A stretch of 64,000 nt of DNA from Rhizophagus irregularis. Lineage: Eukaryota > Glomeromycota > Glomeromycetes > Glomerales > Glomeraceae. The stretch covers positions 2,728,001-2,792,000 of the forward strand of contig NC_089445.1 in the NCBI RefSeq assembly GCF_026210795.1. Reading direction: 5' to 3'. The number at the start of each line of letters is the position of its first letter. Position 1 is the stretch's first letter. The translations under genes and the position numbers were made by a program. This document shows, piece by piece, positions 12,739-23,327 of the stretch. Under the pieces are notes generated by a model, which was not told the origin of the DNA, searched no databases, and saw nothing but the letters and a program-made list of their open reading frames with translations.

Positions 12739-14001
12739 TATATATTTCTGGGTCCTACATTACTAATTTTTTTTTTTCTTTTTTTTAAAAATTTATTTTC
12801 GATTCTATAGATATGGAAACGTGGTAAAAAGTTGAAAAAAATTACTATTTAGCGAATATTACTAATTGTTTGTCTTCTTTTTTTTAGGTATTTGTTTGAG
12901 TCTTCCAACGCGAAATTAAGTAAGTAAAAAACTTTTTAATTTTTCTTTTTATTTTAACAATTATTAATTGATTTTGTTTTTTATTTTCTTAGTAGATTTT
13001 TTCAACATGAATATTCATTAAGAAAAAGATTTTTATTGTTTTTTTTTTATTTTAATGAATATTACTAAATGTTCATTTATTTCTTTTTTTTAGATAGTTT
13101 TTTAAAATCTCTCTAGATGTCAGTAGGATTTGACAGGTACCAAAAAAAAAAATTTTTTCTTTTTTTTTTAATGAATTCTAATTGTTTATTATTTTCTTAT
13201 TTTAGGTATTTTTGAGACATTAGACATGAAAATTTGGTAATTAAAAAAAAATATATGTGTAATTTTTTTATTTTAATAACTATCATTAACTTTTTCTTTT
13301 TTTTAACAATTTTTAAGTCTTTTAGATGTAGTATTATGGAATACTGGTAAGTAAAAGAATATATATATATATATATTTTTATATTAACAAATATTACTAA
13401 CGAACTGTTCATTTTTTATTAAGACGATATTATAGAATATCACATGACAGCATAGATCATATGACTTATTGATCTATCGATAATCTTTTTTTTAAAGCTT
13501 TTTTTTAAAAAAAAAATTACTTTTTTGTTTAATTTTAAAAAAAAATCATTTATTTTTATTTTAAATAATTTTTTTTAAAAAATATTTTCTGAATTACTTA
13601 AAAAGAAACTTTCTTTAAACCTGTTTTTCTTTAGAGACGGCCTGTACTTAGATTTCAGCATGAAATTCTGAAATGGTAAGTTAAAGAGGTACATGTTTCA
13701 TATTATAAAAACATCCTAATGTTCCTTTTCATTTTTTTTTCTTAGAGACAGGCTCCTAAAGGTCTAAACTTTTAAATGGTAAATTTAAAATGAGATTTGT
13801 GTCTTTCAAAAATTTGGAAATTTGGAGTACTTCAGCTCTTTAGACACGAAATTTTTTAGACTTTGAGTCTTTAGACTTCGATATTTTATTATGCATCAGT
13901 AGATAAGGTTTCAAAAATTTGAAAAGCAAATTTTTTTAAAAAAAATCTTATTTTTTTTAAATTTCGGGTCAAATATTTCTAGAAAAAGGAAAATAACTAA
14001 G

Positions 14002-14719
14002 ATTTAATTGCTGATCTGCATGTGATCGATAGAATTTATATAATAAAATGCGGCGCAACATTTATATATAAGCCATGTCGATCATGTTTTTATATCAAAT
14101 AAAATTCAACCATATTGTTATACAATTGCGTAATTTAACACCTGCAATATACGTTTAAGATCTTAGAAAAAAAAAATTTTTTTATAAAAAGTTTTTTTTC
14201 TTTGCAGTTTATAAAGTTTTATATGTAGGAAATAGAGATTTCATAGTATTTACTACTATTTTACTTCTATGGTATAAACTCTTTAACTTTTCTTTGACGC
14301 TTATAAAACTTTTTTTGATTATTATTTCTGTTAACTATTACATTTTTAATAATACTACGCACTTTTATATTTCTTTTTCTTTCACAAATATGTCCAGTTT
14401 GTAAAAAATATGAATATAATGAAATATATGAATAATAAAAGGACTTTTATTAAGTTTTAGCATAATTTCAAAATAGGAATAGTTATCTTGAATTTTTTTC
14501 TTAAAAAATAATAAACAAGTCATATAAATATGGACATAATAATGAAGTTCTGATATAATAGCACCAGTTGCAACAAGTTTTTTGGGAGTTATGTATGTAT
14601 TTGACGTTGTTATTTTTTGGGGAAACAGAGATTTCAAACGGCATTTTTTTTATTAATTAACATAACGCCGCATTTTACTATGTAAATTCTATCGATCACA
14701 TGCAGATCGGCAATTAAAT
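14002..14719. mobile_element. 718-bp non-autonomous TIR element inside the cassette array
   Basis: About 50 bp at each end are near-identical inverted repeats (ATTTAATTGC.GATCTGCATG ... ATGCGGCG). The interior is AT-rich with no transposase-like frame. No clear target duplication is visible, so the superfamily is unassigned. It interrupts the array between its divergent first half and more regular second half. Confidence 0.7.
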
Positions 14720-15544
14720 ATGTTATGAATCTTAGTTTTTTTTAATAGAATGGAATGATTTACCAATTGTTTTTATTTTTTTACAGGCTTTGGATGGTCT
14801 TTTGAGAATTGAAAAAAACCAAAGGTTCGTAATTATTACAAAACTTAATTTTTTTTTTGTTTTATTTTTTTTTACTAACCGTTTTTATTTATTTATTTTT
14901 TTATAGGTTTCAGATGGATTTTGATTGAAAAAAGAGAAGATTCATGAATTGTAAGTATGAATCAAATTTTAGTTTTTTTTTTGCTTTTTTTAATAAAGTG
15001 TACCGTTTTTATTTATTATTTTTTTTATAGATTTTGTATGACTTCTAACAGAAAAAAAACTAAGATTCGTAAGTATTACGAACTTAGTTTTTTTTACTTT
15101 TTAATAAAATAGAATTATTTACTAAATACTAATCATTCTTTTTTTATAGGTTTTGACAGAAAAAATTAAGATTCGTAGGTATTGTGAACTTAGTTTTTTT
15201 TTTATTGTTTATTTTAATAAAGTAATAACTCTACCACTTATTTTATTTTTTTTTATAGATTTCAGGTAGATTTCAATTGAAAATTGTAAGTATTATGAAC
15301 TTAGCCTTTTTCTAATAAAATGATTTACTAACCATTATTCAATCTTATTTTATTTCTTTTTCTATAGATTTCTGATGGACTTCAATAGAAAACGAGCTAA
15401 GAATCATAAGTATAAGTCACGATTGAATCTTAGTCTTTTGTTATTTTTTTACATTTAATAGGAATAGTTTACTAACTGTTCTTTTATTATTTTGTAGGCT
15501 TTGGGTGGATTTTCTAGGATGGAAAAAGATTTGTAAGTGCGTGT

Positions 15545-15786
15545 AAGGTTGCTTGTCTAAACCTCTTCAAAATTCTACAATTAGTTTCATTAAAATTTTA
15601 CTATAGATTTATTATAGTTTCGGCAGAGTTTTGGCAGTTTCAGCATTTATAATAAGTTTCAGCAGTTTCGCCTTTCTCCAAAATTTCACCAGTTTTTTAA
15701 TATAACTTTAATATAGTTTTGGCAGAATTTTGCTTTTCGGTGAAATGCCATCTTGTCTAAACCCCTAGGTTTCGGCAAGCAACCTT
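15545..15786. mobile_element. 242-bp MITE with 10-bp duplication (copy 1)
   Basis: The inverted ends start AAGGTTGCTTG. The 10-bp AAGTGCGTGT is duplicated on both sides (15535-15544, 15787-15796). A 9-11 bp duplication fits Mutator-like elements. A second, inverted copy sits at 35702-35943. This copy landed in the donor site of a cassette in the surrounding array. Confidence 0.85.
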
Positions 15787-16706
15787 AAGTGCGTGTATAA
15801 ATTTTAATATTCTTCTTTTGTTTTTTTTTATAAATTTACTAACTATTCTTATTATTTTTTTTTAGAAGTTAGAAGAAACTCGTAACTAAACAAAACAGAC
15901 TTATTTATTCACTTGGTACCAATAGTACGTATTTAAAGGAATGTCATTTTTAAATTTTTATAGAAATGAGCAATAAATTAACAAAAATGTGAATTTATGG
16001 TTGTATTTATTCTAATCAAAATTTTAAGCCAAAGAAATAATTTTTCGTGCTAATTGTAAAAATATTATTAATTAAAAAGAATACTATGTAATAATATAAT
16101 TAATTATAAATTATATACAAATAAATATACAAATAAAATAATTTTAAATAATAAATAAAAAATAAAATAAATAAATAAAATTAATAAATAAATATTAAAA
16201 AAAAATATCCTTAAGGATTCCTTAATGGTAAATTTAGGATCCTTAAGGATTCTATAGAATTCTTTTGATAGGAAATCCTCACTGGTGGGAAAGATTCCTT
16301 AGGGATCCTCACTAATTACAAAATTTTTGGAATCCCTAAAGATCCGTACTCCAAAAAATTTACTGATGTTTCACCTTTTGATGGAGGTTCCTTTTTTGCT
16401 TCAAATTAGAGGAGTAATACCTTTTCCAATATAATAAATTATATTTACAACTATGATTGTACAATCAAATTTTTGAATATATTGTAAATTGTAATTACAT
16501 ATGCGCGGATCTTAACTCTAACCCCAATTTTTAAGACGTAACCCCAAATGACGGTCATGTTAAATTGGATATGGTAACACTACATCAAACCATTTTATTG
16601 GTCGATCTAATCTGTAACACAAATTTCATGCAAAAAAAAAAAATTCACGAAACTTTGTAAAATAATTACGCGGTTTAAAAAATTATTCCTAGCTTCTAAT
16701 TTGCAA

Positions 16707-18974
16707 ATGTCTGACACACAAGAAATTCATAATTACCCCTTTGACTCAATTATTAATTTTAAAAAATCAGGACATAGTTTTTCATATAAAATTATAAAAG
16801 AAGGAACGTATCCTAATAAATCTTTATTAGCGTACACTCTTCCTCCTAATAAATATCGAATCCCTGATGATTATATGGTAGAAACAACTTGGGGTAGAAG
16901 TAATAATCGATGTGTTGTTCAGTGTTTTATTAATTACATTGATAATAAACCAGTTTTTCAAATCTGGTTTGGAAAGTGTTTTGAACATGTAGTATCTTCA
17001 GTTAGAAGTGCGACAGATGTTACAAATTTATTTCATAAAGTTTGTACACTAAATTATTTTTTTTTAGTTTTTCTATTTTTTTCTATTTATAAATTAACTT
17101 TAAAATATTTATTTCAGGAATATACATCTTTAAAAAAAACAAAAACATCAGGAATTTATTTGTTTGGTCTTCATCTCAAAACATTAGAAATGGCAAGAGA
17201 AGGCAAGCGACGTGCACATATATTAAAACCAATTGACCAATGTAGAAATTCCACCCTTACAAAACGTGCTATGAGTATTGGAAAACATATATTAGCTGAA
17301 TTCAACGAAAAAACACAGAAGCTATATAATTTGGAAGACGTACCAGCATTGGAAAGTATATGTTATTCTGTTAATAAAAAACATACTTTTAATATCAGTT
17401 ACGAGAATGAAGATAAAACTAAAAAAAAACAAAAACTTGAATCAATAGTTAGAGCATTAGATGAAGGCAATATTCCAAGAAATTCTTATAGACGTCTATG
17501 TGCTATAGAATATAACCTACCACGTGAAGGAGAAATATCTAAAGAACGTATAAATATAAATGAAATAATGGTCCAGCTCATACCAATAACAATAGTAGAT
17601 ATAAATACTAAAAGTCAAGTGGATGAATCCGAAGGAGTAGATATAGATGATGAATCTATAACACAAGAAGTAATTAATGCAGTTGGTAAAGGTGGCTATA
17701 GAAATATTAATAATATATTGTATTATTTGGTTCCTAACCTTGTTCAAAAAGGCATCTTGAATCCAGATCAGCCCATAATTAATCTTTGAATCTCTGGAGA
17801 TGGGCAAAACGTAGGAAGGAAAGTAAAACATGTAATCATCACAGTGGCTATTTTAGATGATAAAAATACTTCACACAAACCAGATCATCATTATACGACC
17901 ATACTCTATCCTGGATGTGAAGATTACAACTCTCTATCAAATGCAATGACCCAATTCTGCCATGATCTAAGAAATTTAAAAGAAGGACTGGTAATTGATA
18001 ATGTAAAGTGGAATTTTCAATTTTATTTTTCGTCTGACTGGAAGTTCTTAGCAATCTGTTTGGGTTTTAATAGCGCTCATAGTAAAAATTTCTGCCCTTG
18101 GTGTACAATTGATAAATCACAACAAGGAGATCTATCAAAAGAATGGAAGATTAATAAAGAAATAGATAAGTTAGTTGAACAAAATAATTACTATAAAGGA
18201 CATATAAGAAAACCACTTTTTGATATGATACCTCTTAATCACTGGGTTCCTGATGAATTGCACATTATGCTTAGAATTACTGATCGTTTATGGAGTCTTG
18301 TGATAGCAGAATTAACAGAATATGGTTTGTTTAATGATACTGCACGAAAGATAATTGTAGAGGAAATGAAAAGAATTAAAGTTAAGTTTCAATTCTGGCA
18401 AATTCAAGAATCTAAAACTTGGAGCTACACATCATTAATGGGAAATGATAAGATCAAAGTATTACAATTCTTTGATTTATCAAAAATTCTTTCAAGACAA
18501 CACGCTAATATGATACGAAATCTATGGAATAAATTTTATGAACTCTACATAAAAATGAAGGACCAAAAAACAAATGCTGAAGAATTTCAAAATGATGCAA
18601 AGAATTGGCTTACTTTATTCTTAACGCCATCTGAAGGTATTCCAAATACTCAAGGATTCAAAAAAGGTCTTTATAAACCTAATGATATGACACCTTACAT
18701 TCATGTGTTAGTCCATCACGTTTCTGAATTTATGACAATTCATCAAAAATGGGGATTAAAGTCATTTTCATGTAGTGCAGTGGAAAAAAAAAATCATCAG
18801 CAAGTTTCTTATTTTTTTCGTAAAACAATGAAAGATGGAGGTAGAAAATCCAAGTCATCAGCAATTATTGAGATCTTAGAACATGAAAATCGATCTCTTT
18901 TTTACAATTACCATAATGTTTCCTTAAACTCTCAAAAACCTTATAAAATTCATATTAAAGCTGAAAATAATTAG
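16707..18974 (+). pseudogene. RAG1/Transib/CMC-like DDE transposase, single in-frame TGA
   Basis: From ATG 16707 a frame of about 729 codons runs to TAG 18972-18974, after removal of a 78-nt in-frame intron (17040-17117, GTTTGT..TTTCAG). One TGA (17787-17789, codon 335) lies just before SGDGQNVG. The DDE residues match RAG1 spacing: Asp 339 (SGDG), Asp 418 (SSDWKF), then Cys 437 and Cys 440 (CPWC) exactly 19 and 22 residues later as in RAG1. They are followed by His 640 and His 645 (H-x4-H, then V-x-E) and Glu 667 (VEKKN). Asp418-Glu667 is 249 residues, against 254 in RAG1. The C2C/H4H zinc insertion is shared by RAG1, Transib and CMC transposases, so subfamily is open. The N-terminal 330 residues are unrecognised. 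The stop may be CGA-to-TGA decay, or the copy may be freshly dead. Confidence 0.75.
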
Positions 18975-19030
18975 AATGAAAATGCTTAATATACTTTGAT
19001 ACTGTTTTTTTCGTGATCAAATAATCTATT

Positions 19031-19725
19031 TTATTCAATCATAGCCTGGCTATTGTAAAAATGAAAATAAATGTGACCTGCGTGAGTGAAATTACCATTA
19101 AAATCAGTATTTTTTTGTTTTTTCCATTCTACTACTAATTGACCACGTATGCATTTTGGTTTGCGTAATTTTTTAATTGTTTCATAAGTTAATGCAGCTG
19201 TAATAGGATTTTCGTCCCCATCTTCAATATTATTGTCATCATCACAAAGTACAACATAAGTACATTGCTGTTGATCGTAAAATTTAGTCTCCCAACCTTC
19301 CATCTCTAGAATATTTGCTAATATTTGATTTGATGAACCTCCACGAAATATACACTTGTAAATACCCTTTGTAGCAGAGTAGTAATGTATATAGTTTTTA
19401 AATACTGCATAAAACTGACTTTCAGTAGCGGGAATAGAAACTGTTTGTTTTCCTAATTGCCTATATCCTTTTGGTAATCTTTTGCGAATATAGTGAACTA
19501 AGATGGCTTTAAATTGGTGTACGGTATTATCAGGTAAAGCATCAATATCTGGACGTAAAGAGTTGTATTTTATAATAGTATTTAAATGTCTAGTCAATCC
19601 CCCCTTTTGTTAAACAGTTTCCCGCATATATTACATTCAAATTTTGAATCATTAGTTGTTGGAGTTGTTATTTGAGTTGTTGTTGAAGGTGGAAGAGCAC
19701 CGGTAGAAACTACAGCTTGATTCAT
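19031..19725 (-). pseudogene. C2H2-finger protein convergent to the RAG1-like gene, frameshifted
   Basis: ATG at 19725 follows a likely acceptor (TTTTAG ending at 19736), so an upstream exon may exist. The N-terminus is Ser/Thr-rich, then a finger-like stretch FECNICGKLFNK ..LTRHLN begins. An A4G6 run at about 19599-19608 shifts the frame by one base, and the remainder (LTRHLNTII ... NSQAMIE) reads open for about 185 codons. Its conserved-looking core contains IYKCIFRG, GWETKFY, YVVLCDDD and LVVEWKKQK. I recall similar finger-plus-core proteins as a large family in Rhizophagus, but no function is known to me. A role as accessory DNA-binding factor for the neighbouring transposase is inference. 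It is not kelch-like, so it does not resemble RAG2. Confidence 0.55.
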
Positions 19726-20139
19726 ATTACCATACCTAAAATATAAAAAAAAACACTTTATTAATTAAAAATATTAAACACTGTTGTAAACTTTATTCAA
19801 ATTAATACGCGAAATTTACAAATAACAAAAATTTTACAAGCAAACTACTTTTGAATTACTAAATGTAGTTTAAATAAAATTAAAAAATATTTTTTTGTAT
19901 ATAGAAATAGAATAGTACACTCAACATAATTTACCTTTGAAGGAGATTGGTTTCGTAGGGAGGAGATTGGTTTGACGCGATAGTTACTATTAAATTTTTT
20001 TTTTTAGGGTTTTTCGGTGAGAGAGTCTAACGCTTGACATATGATTGTTGTGTAACATTTACGATAGTCACATGCAATTTTAATAGTAATTTGGGGCCTT
20101 AATTTTGGTCCAATTCCGATAATAAGCTGATATGAATAA

Positions 20140-20640
20140 AGCGCATGTAGGCTGGAATTAAAACCATTGTTCTTAATAATTTGTAATTAATAATGCATAA
20201 ATAAATATATAATAAATAAAATAGGTGCATCATAAACATTTTATAAAACCAATTATTGGTCCATTTACCAATCGGCTATTACAAATCAGCTATTAATCAG
20301 TCATCAATACATTATCAATCAGTCATCAATACGCTACCAATCGGTCATTAATCAGATACTGTCTGATTGCTGTCAGATTAAGCAAATCCAATAAGTCATC
20401 AATCAGTTATCAATTGACCATTAATTAACCATTAATTGACCATCGTTCAACCATCAATTGACTCTCAATTTGACACCAATCAGGCAGCCCAGATGATAGC
20501 TGGTTGTTGTCAGATTTTGGCGGAAATCAACTATCAATTGGGCAGCCTGATTGGTATCAAATTGAAAAAATCAGTCACCAACTAGGCATCAATCGGGTAT
20601 CCAATTGTTGACTGGTTGGTGACTAATTTGGCATCTTTCG
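20140..20640. repeat. ATCAAT/ATTGA-rich degenerate inverted repeat block
   Basis: Many short words of the type CAATCAGTCATC and ATTGACCATTA recur. A larger inverted pair, CAATTTGACACCAATCAGGC against GCCTGATTGGTATCAAATTG, spans about 20465-20565. It is probably a non-autonomous element with subterminal repeats; exact ends are not visible. Confidence 0.45.
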
Positions 20641-20708
20641 ACCTGTGTTAAAACAATGAGTAATACAACGAAAATTAATAATTAATGGATAATTTTTGTG
20701 AATAATAG

Positions 20709-20827
20709 AACGTGCAGTAGCAACAGGACCTGGAAAACTTTTAATAGGGGTTACCGCCAAAGCTGGTTTGGAAGCTTATAGATTTTTAAAAAATGTTACT
20801 GGAAATGCATGGTTTGCCACCATATAG
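20709..20827 (+). other. Short coding-like terminal exon fragment
   Basis: After an AG at 20707-20708, a 38-codon open stretch (RAVATGPGKLLIGVTAKAG...NAWFATI) ends in TAG at 20825-20827. Its amino-acid mix is more protein-like than chance frames here. No upstream exon was found and I do not recognise it. It may be a gene fragment captured between repeats. Confidence 0.25.
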
Positions 20828-21073
20828 TATTGTGAAAGTCATAGTATTTTGCAGTTCGTGATAATTTATGTTACTGCTTTAGATGGTTCGCAAATGTTAA
20901 TATGTGAATAGGTTACTATATATAGTATGGTTCGCAAATATATGACAATTATAACATGTAATACCTGTAATACCTATATATTAATTACGATTGGATAAAA
21001 ATTTTATCTATGTACACAACGCGTAAAAATTGAATTTTTGTAGTCTTCCCTTTCCACTCTTTTGTTCTTTACA

Positions 21074-21559
21074 ATGCCACCAACTCGCGTTCAAAAACCA
21101 AATGCTGATGTTTGTATTTCTCATTTTAGAGCTTTCACAAACTTTGATAAAATGATAGATAATAAAACCGTCTGATATAAATGTGGAGTTGAAGTTCAAC
21201 TAGACCGTCCTTTCAGAACAATAAACTTTGAAAGACATATTAAAAGCAAAAATTGTATTCTTGGTACTGATAATAATCAGCCAAGTTTATTTGTCTTTTT
21301 TGACCAAAATTAGGATATGGAAGAAGAACCTGAAGTTGAATTATATGAGCCTTTGCTTTGCACTAGTTTATTTGGTGGCTTATTTACAGAATATGCTACC
21401 AATTCTCCTGCTTATTTTTGTGGTAGGAAAAGATCTGAGATGATCAGAAAAATGCTTTTTCCTGATAAATTTTCGCAAGATACTTTTTTCTCTCATAAGA
21501 AACTTAATAAAAATCAAGCTCAACAGTTTAATACGGCATTACAAGCAACAGCTATCTGA
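21074..21559 (+). pseudogene. Decayed gene of an unidentified Cys/His family
   Basis: A single frame from ATG 21074 (MPPTRVQKPNAD...) runs to TGA at 21557-21559, broken by TGA (after DNKTV) and TAG (after FFDQN). The first part has a zinc-binding-like spacing (KCGVEVQLDRPFR..FERHIKSKNC). The second contains LFGGLFTEYATNSPAYFCG, RKRSEMIRKMLFPDKF and a Lys/Asn-rich end. I recall this last motif order (small-residue loop followed by ..LFP.KF) from expanded Glomeromycotina families of unknown function. The TGA could be a mutated TGG or CGA codon. About 160 codons remain, so the gene is probably also truncated at its 3' end. Confidence 0.4.
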
Positions 21560-22784
21560 AAAATAGATCATTTTGAAGGAGTAATATGAAGTGTAAATTG
21601 TACAGCTATGAAATTTGTGTAACAGTAAATTTTTACTCCATCCCACATAATAATATATACTGAAATTTTGCACATAAATTCAAAATATTTTAAAGTCTTT
21701 GTGAGTCAATTTTTATTGAAATTGGATATATATTGAAAAATTTTTATTAATGATGACTTTTACATTTTATTTAATATATAAAAGATTTTTAAATTTGAAA
21801 AATATTTATTTATTATTTGATTACAGTATGTAATATATGTCAAATATTTTTTTTATACTGTTAAAATTAAATTTATACATGTAATTTTTGCAATGTTAAT
21901 ATAGACAAACTACAGAAAAAAACAAAAATCATGGATTTAATAAAAATTTTATTATCAAACCAACCTTTTACTCACTAAGCATTTCGATTTCCTGTAAAAC
22001 TTTACATATATTTGAGTACTTTAAATAATATTTAGTTTTTATACAAATTTGCATCTGGGGTTAAAGTCAAAAAAGTAGGAAAAGTTAGCCTAATATAAAC
22101 TTCTCAAATAAGCGTTATTTTGTTAAATAAAAGGTTGAAACAAGTAGGTAAGAACCTGAAGAATAAAAGTTTACTAAGGTCTGAAAAGGCTTTACTTAAG
22201 AGAAAACTTCGAAACATTTGTGACTTTGTGCAGATCATTTTTGCGGTACAATTTTTTAATTAATGATCAATATATCATGTGACATGACCACTGAGTGATA
22301 ATATTTTTTTAAAAAATATAATAAAAAAATTCACTTTTAGTAATTTCTTTTATCTAAATTTAAAAGTTCAGCTCATATAATTTATCTGGTAATTTAAAAA
22401 AGAAAAAGAAAAGTATTAAAATATTTCTCTTAAAAATAAAAAATAAATAAAATAAATAAAAATATAACTTGATAAAAATAATTGAAGTGAAAAAAAAGAT
22501 TGAAGAAAAAAAAAAACAAAAAAAAAGGAAAAAAAAATAAAAGAAAAGGAAAAAAAATAAAAAAATAAAAAAAAATAAAAAAAATAAAATAAAAGAGAAA
22601 GTTTTCATTAAAAAAAAAGTTAGTTCTTTAGCTTTTTTTTTTTGCAAGATAGTGCAATTTGTGAGTTTATTAATTATATATAAGAATACAAAAGCACCTG
22701 TTGAATAACTAATTTATTAAAACTCCAAATCAGTTTCCCATCCATAAAATTGCTCCTGTGCCCTACCATCACTTTATATAAGAC
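21560..22784. other. AT-rich spacer with A-rich low-complexity block
   Basis: 22440-22600 is an A-rich, nearly homopurine (AAAAATAAA)n-like stretch. The Phe-rich minus-strand frame over it is an artefact. No gene seen. Confidence 0.5.
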
Positions 22785-23000
22785 TCCGTCTACTATTAAG
22801 ATAGATCACCCTGTAGTCTAAGGTAAAGTTTACATATAAAACTCTTTAAAGATCCTACTATAAAAGGAAATTTTATGTTACATTGTTATAATTTTTTTCC
22901 TTTTTAGTTAATTAACCAATAGAATTTAAGTAAATCCTAAAGTAAAGTTTCATATAAAAGTGGAATTTCTACCGGTAGCATATTTTAATATTAGGCAAAG
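22785..23000. mobile_element. Degenerate copy of the GCTTACTTATAA MITE
   Basis: It shares the internal order GATAGATCACCC..., TACTATAAAAGGAAATTTTA and TTAATTAACCAATAGAATTT with the better copies at 42150-42358 and 54662-54873. Its termini have decayed. Confidence 0.5.
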
Positions 23001-23327
23001 TCCTCCTTATATATCCTTTTATAGTTACCATTGAATTATATAGGATCACCATATTATAAGATTTTAATATATGCTTCTACCACTCTCTAAACAAAAAAAA
23101 AAAGGTTATGTTATATTTATATATTTTTTTGTTATTATATACTTTCCAAAATACCCCATTTCCCTCTCTAATAAATTGGTTTATATATTGTCTTGCTTAG
23201 CTTTTTTTTTTTATAATAGATAATTTGCATATTTAAATTATAAAAATACTGAAACTATATGTTAAAACAGTTTTATATATTTTAGCAATTTCAGTATTTT
23301 AGTACTTTAAGCGATTTTGCAAAACTA

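Larger units (their letters stand above)
12860..15910 (+). repeat. Tandem array of intron-like / micro-exon cassettes
   Basis: At least 13 cassettes of about 110-125 bp repeat the same order: a TACTAAC-like branch site, a long T-rich tract ending in AG, a 25-45 nt exon-like segment and a GTAAGT-like donor. Clear cases have exon-like parts at 12888-12919 and about 13094-13136, 13200-13229, 13636-13676 and 13747-13779. A more uniform sub-array runs from 14787 to 15536 (exon core ..GATGGA.TT..AT.GAAAA..AAGATTC, donor GTAAGTATTA). The exon segments contain stops in all frames, so a protein is unlikely. It could be a many-exon non-coding transcript or a repeat that amplified splice signals. Two inverted-repeat elements have inserted into it. 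Confidence 0.6.
9251..16372. mobile_element. Candidate 7.1-kb composite element with inverted ends
   Basis: The sequence reading inwards from 9251 (CATCAGTAAATTTTTT..G.. then ACGGATCCTTAG.GATTC) is repeated in inverted orientation ending at 16372. Multiple subterminal copies of GGATCCTTAAGGATTC-like words fill 9280-9420 and 16205-16340. It encloses a Harbinger-type MITE, a CGGTC element, a pogo transposon, a micro-exon array and two smaller elements. Flanks on both sides read as pieces of a LINE ORF1 C-terminus, consistent with insertion into a LINE. The target duplication is not clear (2 bp at most), so the superfamily is unassigned. Two independent inverted fragments is the alternative. Confidence 0.45.
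16520..20106. mobile_element. Candidate two-gene transposon, RAG1-like plus zinc-finger partner
   Basis: Two convergent genes, a plus-strand RAG1-like transposase and a minus-strand C2H2 protein, have stops only 56 bp apart, with about 180-380 bp of non-coding flank on each outer side. Weakly matching sequences sit in inverted orientation at the outer flanks (AAG....CCCCAAATGAC near 16533-16552 and GTAATTTGGGGCCTT at 20086-20100). These are too degenerate to prove termini, and no target duplication is clear. The grouping as one mobile unit is therefore inference from layout and protein type. Confidence 0.45.

Noticed and set aside
12860-15910. A conventional multi-exon protein gene across the cassettes
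   Set aside because: The exon-like segments contain stop codons in every frame and are repeated in tandem; no coherent joined frame is seen.
19031-19725. RAG2-like partner for the RAG1-like gene
   Set aside because: No kelch repeats or PHD finger are visible; the protein is a C2H2-type with an unrelated core.
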